NCBI GenBank assembly: GCA_000517005.1
Contig: AZYE01000987.1
Coordinates: 1-40,583 of the forward strand
Origin: Microvirga lupini
GTDB lineage: Bacteria > Pseudomonadota > Alphaproteobacteria > Rhizobiales > Beijerinckiaceae
Length of the DNA: 40,583 nucleotides
Direction of reading: 5' to 3'
Program-made: the position numbers and the translations under genes
Shown here: piece after piece, positions 17,238 through 25,097 of the stretch
Layout: each line of letters opens with the position of its first letter
Numbering within the stretch: the first letter of the stretch is position 1
The notes under the pieces: generated by a model
Told to the model about the DNA's origin: nothing
The model's input: only the letters and a program-made list of their open reading frames with translations
The model's database searches: none

Positions 17238-17894
17238 ATGCCCACCTACGTCGCCTACTACCGCCGTTCCACCGCCAAGCAGGCCATTACCGTCGAGGCG
17301 CAGGAGGAGACGGTGCGCCGCTTCATCAGCGGCCGGGGCACGCTTGTCACCAGCTACACCGAGACGGAGAGCGGCAAGAGGAAGGACCGGCCCGAGCTCC
17401 TCAAAGCCCTCGATCACTGCAAGTGCACCCGGAGCGTGCTGGTGATCGCCAAGCTCGACCGCTTGGCCCGCAACGTCGCTTTCATCGCCAACCTGATGGA
17501 AAGCGGGATCGAGTTCGTGGCGGTCGACTTTCCCGAGGCCAACCGGCTCACCCTGCACATCCTGGCGGCGGTGGCCGAGCACGAGCTGCGGATGATCTCC
17601 GAGCGCACCAAGACGGCCCTGCAGCAGCTCAAGAGCAACGGCCGGCGCCTCGGCAATCCGATCAACCTCCCCCATGCTCAGACCCTCGGCAGAGCGACAC
17701 AGGCCGAGCGGGCCGACACCCGGGCCATCGAGATCGCCCCGGTGATCGACGAGATCCGGGCGAGCGGGCTCAGGACACTGGACGAGATCGCTCTGGCACT
17801 GAATCGCCGCGGCTACAAGACGGCTCGCGGCAAGGCCTGGCAGAAGACGACTGTCTCGCGCGCCCTCACCCGGGCTAGGAGCGCCATCCAATGA
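17238..17894 (+). CDS. serine recombinase (resolvase/invertase family)
   Basis: 218 residues from ATG 17238. The N-terminal catalytic domain begins YVAYYRRST, where Ser11 is the nucleophile. It continues with VLVIAKLDRLARN (about residues 65-77), the conserved Arg-containing block, then VAEHELRMISERTKTAL with the E-helix. A short C-terminal region (about 150-218: TLDEIALALNRRGYKT, then WQKTTVSRAL) supplies a DNA-binding HTH of the kind seen in small serine recombinases. It probably acts in DNA inversion, multimer resolution or transposition. A decayed gene starts within its stop codon. No recombination sites were identified. Confidence 0.85.
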   Translation: MPTYVAYYRRSTAKQAITVEAQEETVRRFISGRGTLVTSYTETESGKRKDRPELLKALDHCKCTRSVLVIAKLDRLARNVAFIANLMESGIEFVAVDFPEANRLTLHILAAVAEHELRMISERTKTALQQLKSNGRRLGNPINLPHAQTLGRATQAERADTRAIEIAPVIDEIRASGLRTLDEIALALNRRGYKTARGKAWQKTTVSRALTRARSAIQ

Positions 17895-18007
17895 GCATCT
17901 ACTAGATGAAGACCGCCGACGTGCATTCGGATGGCAATTACGACAATACCTTCTTCATGACCCTCGGCCCAGCGGCGCTTTCTCAGCTTCCACATGGAGG
18001 CCGGCGA
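17891..18007 (+). pseudogene. degenerate copy of the MSIYWMKTAD family
   Basis: ATG 17891 overlaps the recombinase stop and begins MSIY, then a TAG where the related sequence at 25079 has TGG, then MKTADVHSDGNYDN and FFMT before the similarity ends and the frame stops at 18005-18007. DNA similarity to 25079-25145 is obvious by eye (ATCTACT-GGATGAA-ACCGCCGAC pattern), so both descend from the same gene. This copy has a nonsense codon and has lost its 3' part. The rest of the gap up to 18181 holds no recognisable gene. Confidence 0.5.
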
Positions 18008-18181
18008 TGAAGCAATCAGCAACACCCATCAGATCACCGGAAGTCCTCCGGGCAGTGTAGTGGGAGTGCGCAAGGCTTGTGCGATCAACCTCGACAAGCC
18101 GGGCAAACTAGGGGCACCAAAGATGGAAGCACAAGAAGTCTAAAGCTAAGCTTATCCGCCAGCTAAAAGATTGGATCCCTA

Positions 18182-19294
18182 ATGCCCCCTCTGTCACTCA
18201 ATGCTCGTCCACTGGCGGATCAACCCATGCTCATTCTCCATGGAATCTGGATGGAGAAATACGAGGGCTGGGAGAAGAAAATCTATGCCGCGGGCTTCAG
18301 CTACCCCCAAGTGCACGGTTGGGCAGGAGAAATGTTTAATTTCCGCGACGTTGGCGGCAAATATTATGGCCACGTCGAAATATCTCCACGGAAGGTGGGG
18401 CAGGGATCTGTCGATCCACAACTGCGCATAGAAGCGCTTGGAGCAACGAAGTCCGACCCCGTCGCTCATGACGTGCTTGTAGTGTGGACTGCACCCGATC
18501 CCCGCAAGCCTGGTCGAACCGTTGTTGGCTGGTATAAAAACGCTACCGTTTATCGACACTTCCAGGAACCTAAAGGTTCACTGAGGAAGTTGCGTACCTT
18601 CAAGGGGGTTGTTTGCTCTTACCGCGTCGAAGCCGAGGCCCAGAACTGCAGAATCCTTCCACTGGAGGAGCGGAAACTCACTCTTCCGCCAAGGAAGGGA
18701 AAGGATACCGGGGGTCCTGGCCGCTTTGGGGCTTTTTATCCAGCCTCTCATGGCGCAAGCGGCCGTAGCATCGAGAAAAAGATCCGACACTTCATCGAGA
18801 CTGGGAAGCTTCTCGGGGCACGGCCACATAAGAAGCCCAAATCTGGCAGGTCGCAGCCAGATCCAGAATTGAAAGCGAAAATCGAGAAAACAGCGTTCAA
18901 ATGCGTTTGGGCCCACTTCGAAAAACTCGGGTACGAGTGCGAAGACCTTCAGAAGGACAACAAGGGCTATGATCTGATTGCTCGGAATGAAGCTGAGGTT
19001 CTCTGTGTGGAGGTAAAGGGGCGTGGCGGCTCTGACATTGCTGCCGATTTTACACGAAATGAGTACGAGAAAATCCTCGAGTTTCAGCGTGGGATTTTCG
19101 CGGACGGCTCCTACAGAATATGCATCGTCACTGATGCCCTGAGCAGTCGAACGCTCCACCATTTTATGTACTATCCATCAGAGAGCAGAAAGGGAGATGG
19201 CACATGGTGGTCGGTGGGTGATAAGCATCAGCTTACCCTGCAGCCTGTGACGGCCGCGAGAGGAGTCGCGACTAGCGGCCGCCGTCGGAAATGA
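18182..19294 (+). CDS. protein with C-terminal DUF3883-like nuclease-fold domain
   Basis: 370 residues from ATG 18182; an in-frame ATG at 18227 is an alternative start. The N-terminal 150 residues (IYAAGFSYPQVHGWAGEMFNFRDVGG, split by eye at about residues 35-60) form a beta-rich domain I cannot name. A basic linker at about 180-240 follows. The C-terminal domain, about 245-340, reads FEKLGYECEDLQKDNKGYDL, then AEVLCVEVKGRGG, then YRICIVTDAL. This is the DUF3883 (NO VEIN C-terminal-like) pattern, with D and E-x-K arranged as in PD-(D/E)XK nucleases. Such domains occur in restriction and defence genes. It stands alone between recombinase remnants, and a role in DNA defence is inference. Confidence 0.7.
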   Translation: MPPLSLNARPLADQPMLILHGIWMEKYEGWEKKIYAAGFSYPQVHGWAGEMFNFRDVGGKYYGHVEISPRKVGQGSVDPQLRIEALGATKSDPVAHDVLVVWTAPDPRKPGRTVVGWYKNATVYRHFQEPKGSLRKLRTFKGVVCSYRVEAEAQNCRILPLEERKLTLPPRKGKDTGGPGRFGAFYPASHGASGRSIEKKIRHFIETGKLLGARPHKKPKSGRSQPDPELKAKIEKTAFKCVWAHFEKLGYECEDLQKDNKGYDLIARNEAEVLCVEVKGRGGSDIAADFTRNEYEKILEFQRGIFADGSYRICIVTDALSSRTLHHFMYYPSESRKGDGTWWSVGDKHQLTLQPVTAARGVATSGRRRK

Positions 19295-19316
19295 TCGTTC
19301 GCCTAGGAAATGCGTA

Positions 19317-19339
19317 GTTTGTTCAACAAACCCTATAAT
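19317..19339 (+). promoter_or_regulatory. palindromic operator next to a consensus -10 box
   Basis: GTTTGTTCAACAAAC (19317-19331) is a perfect 7-1-7 palindrome immediately followed by TATAAT at 19334-19339, then AGGAGGGG and the recombinase fragment. The palindrome occupies the -35/-10 spacer, as expected for a repressor site. No good -35 hexamer is evident. Confidence 0.45.
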
Positions 19340-19377
19340 GAGGTACACAGGAGGGGCAAACCTATGGTGCGAAGAAA

Positions 19378-19425
19378 TTGGAGAAGGCTGTGGCCTATCT
19401 CCGTACCTCGTCAGCAAAAGACCGC
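19378..19425 (+). pseudogene. 5' remnant of a serine recombinase gene
   Basis: A TTG at 19378 starts MEKAVAYLRTSSAKDR, the characteristic N-terminus of large and small serine recombinases with the Ser in RTSSA. The similarity ends within about 16 codons and the following residues do not continue the family. The intact promoter-like palindrome and the AGGAGG site upstream suggest a once-expressed gene whose body was lost by deletion. It is a different recombinase from the one at 17238. Confidence 0.5.
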
Positions 19426-19542
19426 ATTTGCATCAGAGTAAGCAGAATTTCAAAGGACAGTACGAGCCTCTGTTCTCATGCTGCATCCTTCGGTCTTGCT
19501 TCTGGTGCCCATTCTGACTGTACGCTCTCATACGGATGCAAG

Positions 19543-20178
19543 TCAGGGAAGATGCAACCGAGCGGCCGCGCCTCCATCACTAAGGAGATCGGTGAGTTCG
19601 GGCTCTCTGAGCAGCTTACTGTCTGCGGCCCCATATGTCGCCTCGTAGTTAATCAATCCTAGTGCCAGCAGGCGCTGGTTCGCTATGTCACTTGCCGTCC
19701 AAGTAATGACATTGACCAAGTGAAAAGCGTCAGGGTCTGAAATCTTGAAGGTGTTGCAAACAGCAACCTCGATGGCCTCTGTAGCGCGGTCCCACTGAGG
19801 TCCACTAGGGAGATCCACGAGAGGTGAGAGGCGCGTTGGATCAAGGACAGAAGCTCGAAATATTGAGCGGTTCGAATTTATTGCCACAATCTCTGAGATG
19901 CCTGGTTCATTGACGCAAAGGCGCCAATCAGCCGAACTAAGCGAGCCCTCTTTTGGGTGGTTATGGATCAAGCGGCAGCGATTACCGTTGCAGAGATGAG
20001 CTTTCATGGCGGTCGTTAAATGCACATGGTCTGGCGCACCGATCGCATGATCAATCATGGCGAGCCCATCTTCGGTGACACAGAACAGGATCTCCGTCTG
20101 TGGGTTAGAGGTAACTTGATGGCGGTGGGTGCGTTCAAGCAAAGAGAGCTCGAGTGGAGTAAATGGGTTGAAGGCCAT
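19543..20178 (-). CDS. protein with JAB/JAMM (MPN) metalloprotease-like motif
   Basis: 211 residues. At residues 72-84 the sequence HNHPKEGSLSSAD fits the zinc-binding H-x-H-x(6)-S-x-x-D of JAB/MPN+ domains; RadC-like and JAMM peptidases usually have x(7), but the x(6) form occurs in phage and toxin-associated JAB domains. The preceding strand CRLI and an upstream Glu (E29 or E36) could complete the active site. The C-terminal 90 residues are unrecognised. Possible roles include peptidase or deamidase activity, or a toxin-like domain. It is divergent from repA, with the parS site 58 bp upstream of its start. Confidence 0.6.
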   Translation of the reverse strand: MAFNPFTPLELSLLERTHRHQVTSNPQTEILFCVTEDGLAMIDHAIGAPDHVHLTTAMKAHLCNGNRCRLIHNHPKEGSLSSADWRLCVNEPGISEIVAINSNRSIFRASVLDPTRLSPLVDLPSGPQWDRATEAIEVAVCNTFKISDPDAFHLVNVITWTASDIANQRLLALGLINYEATYGAADSKLLREPELTDLLSDGGAAARLHLP

Positions 20179-20236
20179 GGAAACCTTTAGGACTGCACGG
20201 ACGTGTAAGCGGACAGGACGCTACGAACAAACATTC

Positions 20237-20252
20237 GTTGTCAGCTGACAAC
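20237..20252. other. parS: parS centromere site (copy 1)
   Basis: GTTGTCAGCTGACAAC is a perfect 16-bp palindrome and fits the repABC centromere consensus GTTNNNNGCNNNNAAC. It lies 124 bp upstream of the repA start. RepB (ParB) would bind it for plasmid partition, and it may also influence repA transcription. An identical copy lies inside repB at 21650-21665. Confidence 0.9.
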
Positions 20253-20376
20253 AGGAGCGCCCCGATTCATTAACAGCTTGGTAACCCTTATTCTCTTGCT
20301 CTGCCATTCGAATCGTGGCCATATCTCAAGACGGAAACTAGGCGTTTGACGCGCGGAAACCGTTTTGAGAGAGACA

Positions 20377-21591
20377 ATGGCAGAACCTGCCCTAAAGACA
20401 GAGCAGAGAGGTGAGGCAACGAGTGCGCGAATTGCGCGGCATGCCCAAGTCCTTTCGGGCCAACTTCGTTCGCTTGGCACATCTCTCTTCCCACCTTCCG
20501 CGTCCAAAGCTCTGAGGTCGTTCTCTTCGGGTGAAGTCGCGCGGATCGTTGGCGTCTCTGACGGATATCTTCGCCAACTCTCCCTTGATGGACTTGGCCC
20601 GAAGCCTGCGCTGGCAACTGGGGGCAGACGATCCTACACTCTCTCACAGGTCAATGAACTGCGGGACTATCTTGCCGGCGCCCGTCCGAAGGAAGCGCTT
20701 CAGTTCAAGCCAACGCGGCGGCCTGGCGATAAGCTGCAGGTGGTTGCTGTAGCGAACTTCAAAGGCGGCTCGGCAAAGACCACGACCGCGTTGTATCTGA
20801 CACAGTATCTGGCACTTCAAGGCTTTCGCGTTCTCGCGATTGATCTGGATCCGCAAGCATCTTTGTCGGCCATGTTTGGCTACCAGCCTGAGTTCGACAT
20901 TGCGGAGAACGAAACCCTCTACGGCGCAATTCGATACGATGAGCATCGCCGCCCAATGCGGGCGGTGGTTCGCCAAACCTACTTCAACGGCGTGGGGCTA
21001 GTGCCTGGTAATCTTGAGCTCATGGAGTTCGAGCATCATACACCGCGTGCAATGATTGATAGGCGGGAGCGAGGCCACGATTTGTTCTTCCGCCGCGTTG
21101 CTACCGCGATCGACCAGGTGGCTGACGATTACGACGTGGTTGTCATCGATTGCCCTCCGCAACTTGGATACCTGACGCTTGGCGCCTTGAATGCTGCTAC
21201 GGCAATGCTGGTGACCGTTCATCCGCAGATGGTGGATGTCACGTCCATGAACCAGTTCCTGCTCATGACGTCCGAATTGATTTCGGTCGTTGAGGAAGCT
21301 GGCGGTCAACTCGACCACGACTTCATTCGCTATGTCGTCACCCGGCATGATCCGAACGATGTACCTGAAGCGCAGATAGTCGCCCTCCTCCGCGGACTAT
21401 TTGGTGATGACGTGCTTCGAGCTACGGCATGGAAATCAACTGCCATTGCGAACGCAGGCCTAACCAAGCAGAGCCTGTATGAACTCGACCGTGGTTCGGT
21501 GGGCCGTGCGGCTTATGACCGAGCCCTTGAGTCGGTCGATGCAGTCAATGCTGAGATAACGAGCCTGATTAAAAGGATATGGGGCCGGTGA
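20377..21591 (+). CDS. repA: plasmid partition ATPase RepA (ParA type)
   Basis: 404 residues from ATG 20377; a TTG at 20365 is an alternative in-frame start. An N-terminal HTH (EVARIVGVSDGYLRQL, about residues 50-65) precedes the ParA ATPase domain: deviant Walker A NFKGGSAKTTTA (about 126-137), LAIDLDPQAS (about 152-161, Walker A') and VVIDCPPQLGYLTL (Walker B). In repABC plasmids RepA moves replicated plasmids apart with RepB bound to parS and also represses the operon. Its stop overlaps the repB start. Confidence 0.95.
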   Translation: MAEPALKTEQRGEATSARIARHAQVLSGQLRSLGTSLFPPSASKALRSFSSGEVARIVGVSDGYLRQLSLDGLGPKPALATGGRRSYTLSQVNELRDYLAGARPKEALQFKPTRRPGDKLQVVAVANFKGGSAKTTTALYLTQYLALQGFRVLAIDLDPQASLSAMFGYQPEFDIAENETLYGAIRYDEHRRPMRAVVRQTYFNGVGLVPGNLELMEFEHHTPRAMIDRRERGHDLFFRRVATAIDQVADDYDVVVIDCPPQLGYLTLGALNAATAMLVTVHPQMVDVTSMNQFLLMTSELISVVEEAGGQLDHDFIRYVVTRHDPNDVPEAQIVALLRGLFGDDVLRATAWKSTAIANAGLTKQSLYELDRGSVGRAAYDRALESVDAVNAEITSLIKRIWGR

Positions 21592-22649
21592 GCATGAACA
21601 AGCGAATGGACGCCATACGGTCCCTGATTGCCAACCCTCAGCCTGACTCGTTGTCAGCTGACAACAAGCCGGCGCCCCTGCCCCGTGTATCCTCGGGCTC
21701 CGTTCGCTCCATGAAGGACTCCTTCTCGGGCGTAGAGCGGGAAAACGAGGAGCTCCGTGAGAGGCTCGCCGCGGCCGTTGTCGTCCAAGAGATTGATCCG
21801 AGTCTCATTGACCCCTCGCCTATTGCCGACCGCTTCCGCGAACATGAGGATGCCGGCTTTGAGGCTCTGAAGGAGTCGATCAAGGCTCGTGGGCAGGAAG
21901 TCCCTGTATTGCTCCGGGCTCATCCCACTGCGGCGGGCCGTTATCAAAGCGCCTACGGTCATCGACGCATCCGCGCCGCCCGCGAACTTGGCGTCTCGGT
22001 TCGGGCCGTAATTCGAGCGTTGAGCGATGAGGACCTGGTTGTTGCTCAGGGCGTCGAGAACTCCGCCCGTCAGGATCTGAGCTTTATCGAGCGAGCTGTC
22101 TTCGCCAATCGTCTTGAGGACGCTGGGCACGAGAGATCCGTTGTGCAGGATGCCCTCTCAGTCGACCGGGCTGAGGCCTCCAAGCTTATCTCTGTGGCAA
22201 AAGCTATTCCCGCCGACATCATTGAGGCCATTGGTCGAGCGCCAAAGATTGGCCGCCCACGTTGGCAGGCCCTTGCAGACGCCCTAAAGGCCCACCGTGG
22301 CGCAGCGAAAGCGATAAGGGCCATTATTGGCAAGCCTGACTTCCTGGCCCGCGACACGGATGCGCGGTTCCTCAAAGTGCTATCAGCGGCGACCCAGGCG
22401 CCCAACGAAGTGAAGAGCGGTAAAGCCGAAGCTCACACAGTTGTCGCGGCTTCTGGCCAGAGAATTGCCCGGGTGACGAGCTCAGGGCGCGATTTGAAGA
22501 TTTCGTTCGATCAGGGACTAGACGCGGCTTTCGCATCGTTCCTGGTGGAGCAGATCCCAACCTTGTTTGCATCCTACAAGGACGCAAATGGGAAGGGTGA
22601 AGCCGGCGAGGGCGATGCTCTCGCTAATCAGCAACGTGAGCAGGAGTAG
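21579..22649 (+). CDS. repB: plasmid partition protein RepB (ParB type)
   Basis: 356 residues from ATG 21579, overlapping repA by 13 bases; ATG 21594 is the alternative. The ParB N-terminal domain contains REHEDAGFEALKESIKARGQ, VLLRAHP and the CTPase-type box YGHRRIRAARELG (about residues 126-138), followed by QGVENSARQDLSFIERA and the HTH around SVDRAEASKLISVAKAIP. It binds the two parS palindromes and works with RepA. One parS lies within its own coding sequence. The stop is followed at once by the antisense-RNA region that controls repC. Confidence 0.95.
   Translation: MGPVSMNKRMDAIRSLIANPQPDSLSADNKPAPLPRVSSGSVRSMKDSFSGVERENEELRERLAAAVVVQEIDPSLIDPSPIADRFREHEDAGFEALKESIKARGQEVPVLLRAHPTAAGRYQSAYGHRRIRAARELGVSVRAVIRALSDEDLVVAQGVENSARQDLSFIERAVFANRLEDAGHERSVVQDALSVDRAEASKLISVAKAIPADIIEAIGRAPKIGRPRWQALADALKAHRGAAKAIRAIIGKPDFLARDTDARFLKVLSAATQAPNEVKSGKAEAHTVVAASGQRIARVTSSGRDLKISFDQGLDAAFASFLVEQIPTLFASYKDANGKGEAGEGDALANQQREQE
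21650..21665. other. parS: parS centromere site (copy 2, inside repB)
   Basis: GTTGTCAGCTGACAAC, identical to the copy at 20237-20252. It lies near the 5' end of repB, where it encodes part of residues 24-29. Centromere sites inside coding regions of the operon are known in some repABC plasmids. Confidence 0.9.
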
Positions 22650-22658
22650 CGCGGCAAA

Positions 22659-22711
22659 AGAAAAAGGCCCCCGGAACGACGTCACGGAAGCCTCTCTCTG
22701 TAGTCTGGACA
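22659..22711 (-). ncRNA. repABC counter-transcribed antisense RNA (incompatibility RNA)
   Basis: Between repB and repC the minus strand carries TTGACT (22741-22746) and GATTCT (22718-22723) separated by 17 bp, giving a transcript starting near 22711. It ends at an intrinsic terminator: GGCTTCCG (complement of 22685-22692) pairs with CGGGGGCC (22666-22673) using two G-U pairs that exist only in the minus-strand RNA, then a U-rich run (complement of 22657-22665). The predicted length of about 53 nt fits known repABC ctRNAs. These repress repC and determine incompatibility. The exact ends are predicted. Confidence 0.75.
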
Positions 22712-22778
22712 ACTCAGAGAATCCCACTTCCGCACAACTCAGTCAAGAGTCTTAGCGTCATTTTGGCGAGCGGATTTC

Positions 22779-22800
22779 CTTTGCCCTGAACAAGGCAAAG
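22779..22800 (+). promoter_or_regulatory. stem-loop at the repC start (repC leader element)
   Basis: CTTTGCC (22779-22785) pairs with GGCAAAG (22794-22800) over an 8-nt loop, ending 3 bases before the repC ATG. The only purine-rich ribosome-binding candidate (AAGG, 22792-22795) is partly inside the stem. In repABC leaders a hairpin of this kind masks the repC ribosome-binding site when the ctRNA pairs with the mRNA, so this is the likely effector structure. Confidence 0.65.
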
Positions 22801-22803
22801 AAC

Positions 22804-24018
22804 ATGGAGCACATTTCATCAACGCCCTTCGGGCGGCCGCTCTCGCTTGCCATGGTGGCAGCAAGGGTGAAGGCGGAGCATTGCCCACCGGAAACAATCG
22901 CCGAAAAATGGAAGGTGCTCGACAACCTCCGAGAGGCGAAAGAAGCCATCGGGATTTCAGACCGGGCGCTGAGCGTTCTCAATGCCCTTCTGACATTCCA
23001 TCAGGACACAACACTGACGTTAGGGGAGGGGCTTATCGTCTTTCCCTCCAATCGGGCCTTGCTGCTCCGAGCCAATGGAATGGCGCCGGCAACCCTTCGC
23101 AGGAACCTAGCAGCCTTGGTTCAGGCAGGCCTCGTGATCCGCAGGGATAGCCCGAACGGGAAGCGCTATGCCCGCAAAGGGGAGGGTGGTCAGGTTGAAC
23201 AGGCCTTCGGCTTCGACCTGAGCCCGCTCGTGGCTCGTGCAGCCGAGTTCGAGAAGCTTGCCGGGGAAGCTCGTGCCGCGGCGAAGGCTCAGTACCTGTT
23301 GCGCGAGGAAATCAGCCTCCTCAGGCGCGACATCTCACAGACGATCCTCATGGGCCTCGAGGAGGGGCTTCCTGGACCCTGGCGCTTTCTCTCGGATCAG
23401 TTCAAGGCCCTCGGCTCGATGCCGGCACGGAATGCTGACGTCCTTCTCCTTGAGGGAGTAGCGAAGGATCTGCGGGCTCTCTGGCGTGATGTGGATAAGT
23501 GCCTGACGGATTACCTGAAAACGGAGGATATGAGCACCAATGAGTCTCATACTGAGCGCCACCATCAGAATTCAAACTCAGACTCCTCAAGTGATTCTGA
23601 AAACAGCTATCGAGTAATAGAAGAAGGAGCCCTCGCACCTGATCCTGAAGCTCCAAGGCAGCCTGTGCGGGCGTTCCCCTTGGGTCTCGTCCTCCAAGCA
23701 TGTCCAGACATTGCCATGTACACGAGAGGCGGGGAGGGAATTGCAACCTGGCGGGCACTCTCCGAAGCGGCCGCTGTCGTTCGGCCGATCCTCGGCATCA
23801 GTCCCAGCGCGTGGGCCGAGGCCTGCGAGGTGATGGGACATGACAATGCCGCAATCACACTTGCCGCTATTCTCCAGAGGGCAGAGGCCATCCGAAGTCC
23901 GGGGGCATACCTCCGTAACCTGACGCAGAGAGCCTGTGCCAATCAGTTCTCGCTCGGACCTGTCATCATGGCGTTGTTGCGAGCAGCGACGCAGAAGGAG
24001 CCCAAGCATGTATGCTAG
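22804..24018 (+). CDS. repC: replication initiator RepC
   Basis: 404 residues. The N-terminal half has the RepC winged-helix signature: FGRPLSLAMVAARVKA, ISDRALSVLNALLTFH, LIVFPSNRALLLRANGM and TLRRNLAALVQAGLVIRRDSPNGKRYARK. The middle is a polar, Ser/Asn/Glu-rich linker (about residues 240-275). The C-terminal domain ends with LRNLTQRACANQFSLGPV. RepC is the initiator and usually binds an origin within its own coding sequence; the A+T-richer stretch at about 23520-23640, which encodes the polar linker, is the natural candidate here (inference). Expression should be controlled by the ctRNA and the leader hairpin. Confidence 0.95.
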   Translation: MEHISSTPFGRPLSLAMVAARVKAEHCPPETIAEKWKVLDNLREAKEAIGISDRALSVLNALLTFHQDTTLTLGEGLIVFPSNRALLLRANGMAPATLRRNLAALVQAGLVIRRDSPNGKRYARKGEGGQVEQAFGFDLSPLVARAAEFEKLAGEARAAAKAQYLLREEISLLRRDISQTILMGLEEGLPGPWRFLSDQFKALGSMPARNADVLLLEGVAKDLRALWRDVDKCLTDYLKTEDMSTNESHTERHHQNSNSDSSSDSENSYRVIEEGALAPDPEAPRQPVRAFPLGLVLQACPDIAMYTRGGEGIATWRALSEAAAVVRPILGISPSAWAEACEVMGHDNAAITLAAILQRAEAIRSPGAYLRNLTQRACANQFSLGPVIMALLRAATQKEPKHVC

Positions 24019-24084
24019 GAATCAGCCACACATTCACAACATTGGCAGCATCGTGCATCTGTAAATGATGATGAACCGAGGAGC

Positions 24085-24189
24085 TAGAGCAATGGCGGTC
24101 CTGACGGAGCCAGTGCAGTGCCGCTATCGCATTGTTTGAGCACTACTTCTCCCCGCGAATCATGATCCGATGCGGGGCGCGTTGCTCTA
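24085..24189. repeat. nested inverted repeats downstream of repC
   Basis: TAGAGCAA (24085-24092) is complementary to TTGCTCTA (24182-24189). Inside lies a second hairpin CCCCGC (24151-24156) / GCGGGG (24172-24177) around ATCATGAT. The text GCATTGTTTGAGCA...TTGCTCTA recalls the short palindromic intergenic elements scattered in rhizobial genomes, which often read GTTTGAGCATGATC...GATCATGCTCTA; this comparison is from memory. It may be a degenerate copy or simply a transcription end for repC. Confidence 0.35.
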
Positions 24190-24258
24190 ACTCTCTTTCT
24201 ACCTTTGCGTTTGAGAAATGAGGTGGGATTTTCGTCTTCTTGCGCCGAGGAGGCTACG

Positions 24259-24849
24259 ATGGAGTCAAGAACAGGATGTCTGTCCCTGCTGGGATCTGTA
24301 CGTTTCACAATGATCCTTTGCTTCTTCAGTCTGGCGTTCACAACAAGTGTCGAGCAAGCCTACGCACTTGGCAGTTGTGTTTGTCACTCTCAACATGGCG
24401 GTAACATCGATTTGGGTTGTAAGGAGAATATCGGGCACTGCCGAACAGCCTGCTACACGGCAAACCCTTCTAATACTGTAACTTACCTCGAGGGCAGGGG
24501 TGGCTGTGCGCAAGAGCAAGATGCCGGCCTTGTTTGTTCTGGCGAGTTCCGCGCGCCCGAGAGGGGCGTAAGTATGGAACTTCCTGAAGGATATCATACC
24601 CAGCGCTTGTGTCGAAGCGGAGAGCCAGGCCAAACCGCGACAAAGCTATACTGCTCAATGAAGGATGATGGTGTGGGTTACGTTCCCTGCTCGTGGAGTG
24701 TCGATACAAATGGGAGTTGTTGGTACATGGCTTCTGTTAGGATGACCATGAGAACAGATAGCAATAACGTTAAAACATACTGTTGGGTCTTCAATGCTGA
24801 GGACGTAAAACGGAAGCGTATGTTCTTTTTCGACGCAGATTTCAGATAG
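24259..24849 (+). CDS. exported cysteine-rich protein of unknown function
   Basis: 196 residues. I chose ATG 24259 because GAGGAGG lies six bases upstream; the open frame extends to 24205. A signal peptide covers about residues 1-36 (hydrophobic core MILCFFSLAFTTS, cleavage likely after AYA). The mature part carries twelve Cys residues, enough for six disulfides, beginning GSCVCHSQHGG. No domain is recognised. Coding is less GC-rich than the neighbours, suggesting a separate origin. It is transcribed away from repC and followed by decayed genes. Confidence 0.6.
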   Translation: MESRTGCLSLLGSVRFTMILCFFSLAFTTSVEQAYALGSCVCHSQHGGNIDLGCKENIGHCRTACYTANPSNTVTYLEGRGGCAQEQDAGLVCSGEFRAPERGVSMELPEGYHTQRLCRSGEPGQTATKLYCSMKDDGVGYVPCSWSVDTNGSCWYMASVRMTMRTDSNNVKTYCWVFNAEDVKRKRMFFFDADFR

Positions 24850-24857
24850 GGCAAACA

Positions 24858-25097
24858 ATGGCGCATGGTGAGATTCAGCCCGCTCCTGGGTTGCGCCGAA
24901 TTCTGCAGCGAATATGTAATGGCGCTGAAGATATCCACTAGCTCAAAGCACATCCGCTTGATCGTACCGAGGTCGATGTTGTGGGTTTGGCCTTTCGTGG
25001 ACCAGTAAGGATTATCCAATCAGGTCTCCCAGACGGCTCTGTGTACAATCTGCTTAGCAGGCCGAAACGGGTTCCTGAATGTCGATCTACTGGATGA
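24858..25097 (+). pseudogene. possible decayed small gene with an in-frame stop
   Basis: From ATG 24858 the frame reads 27 residues (MAHGEIQPAPGLRRILQRI...), a TAG at 24939, then a protein-like stretch including VVGLAFRGPVRIIQSGLPDG and SVYNLLSRPKRVPE before TGA 25095-25097. The continuing protein-like character after the stop suggests a nonsense mutation. A minus-strand frame is also open here, so this is tentative. Confidence 0.3.

Noticed and set aside
17057..17878. Long plus-strand open frame of 273 codons over the recombinase
   Set aside because: It is a different frame over the well-supported serine recombinase (17238-17894); its product is Arg/Pro-rich low-complexity shadow sequence.
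24678..25019. Minus-strand frame of 113 codons
   Set aside because: It overlaps the end of the Cys-rich exported gene antisense, has no ribosome-binding site and shows no protein family pattern.
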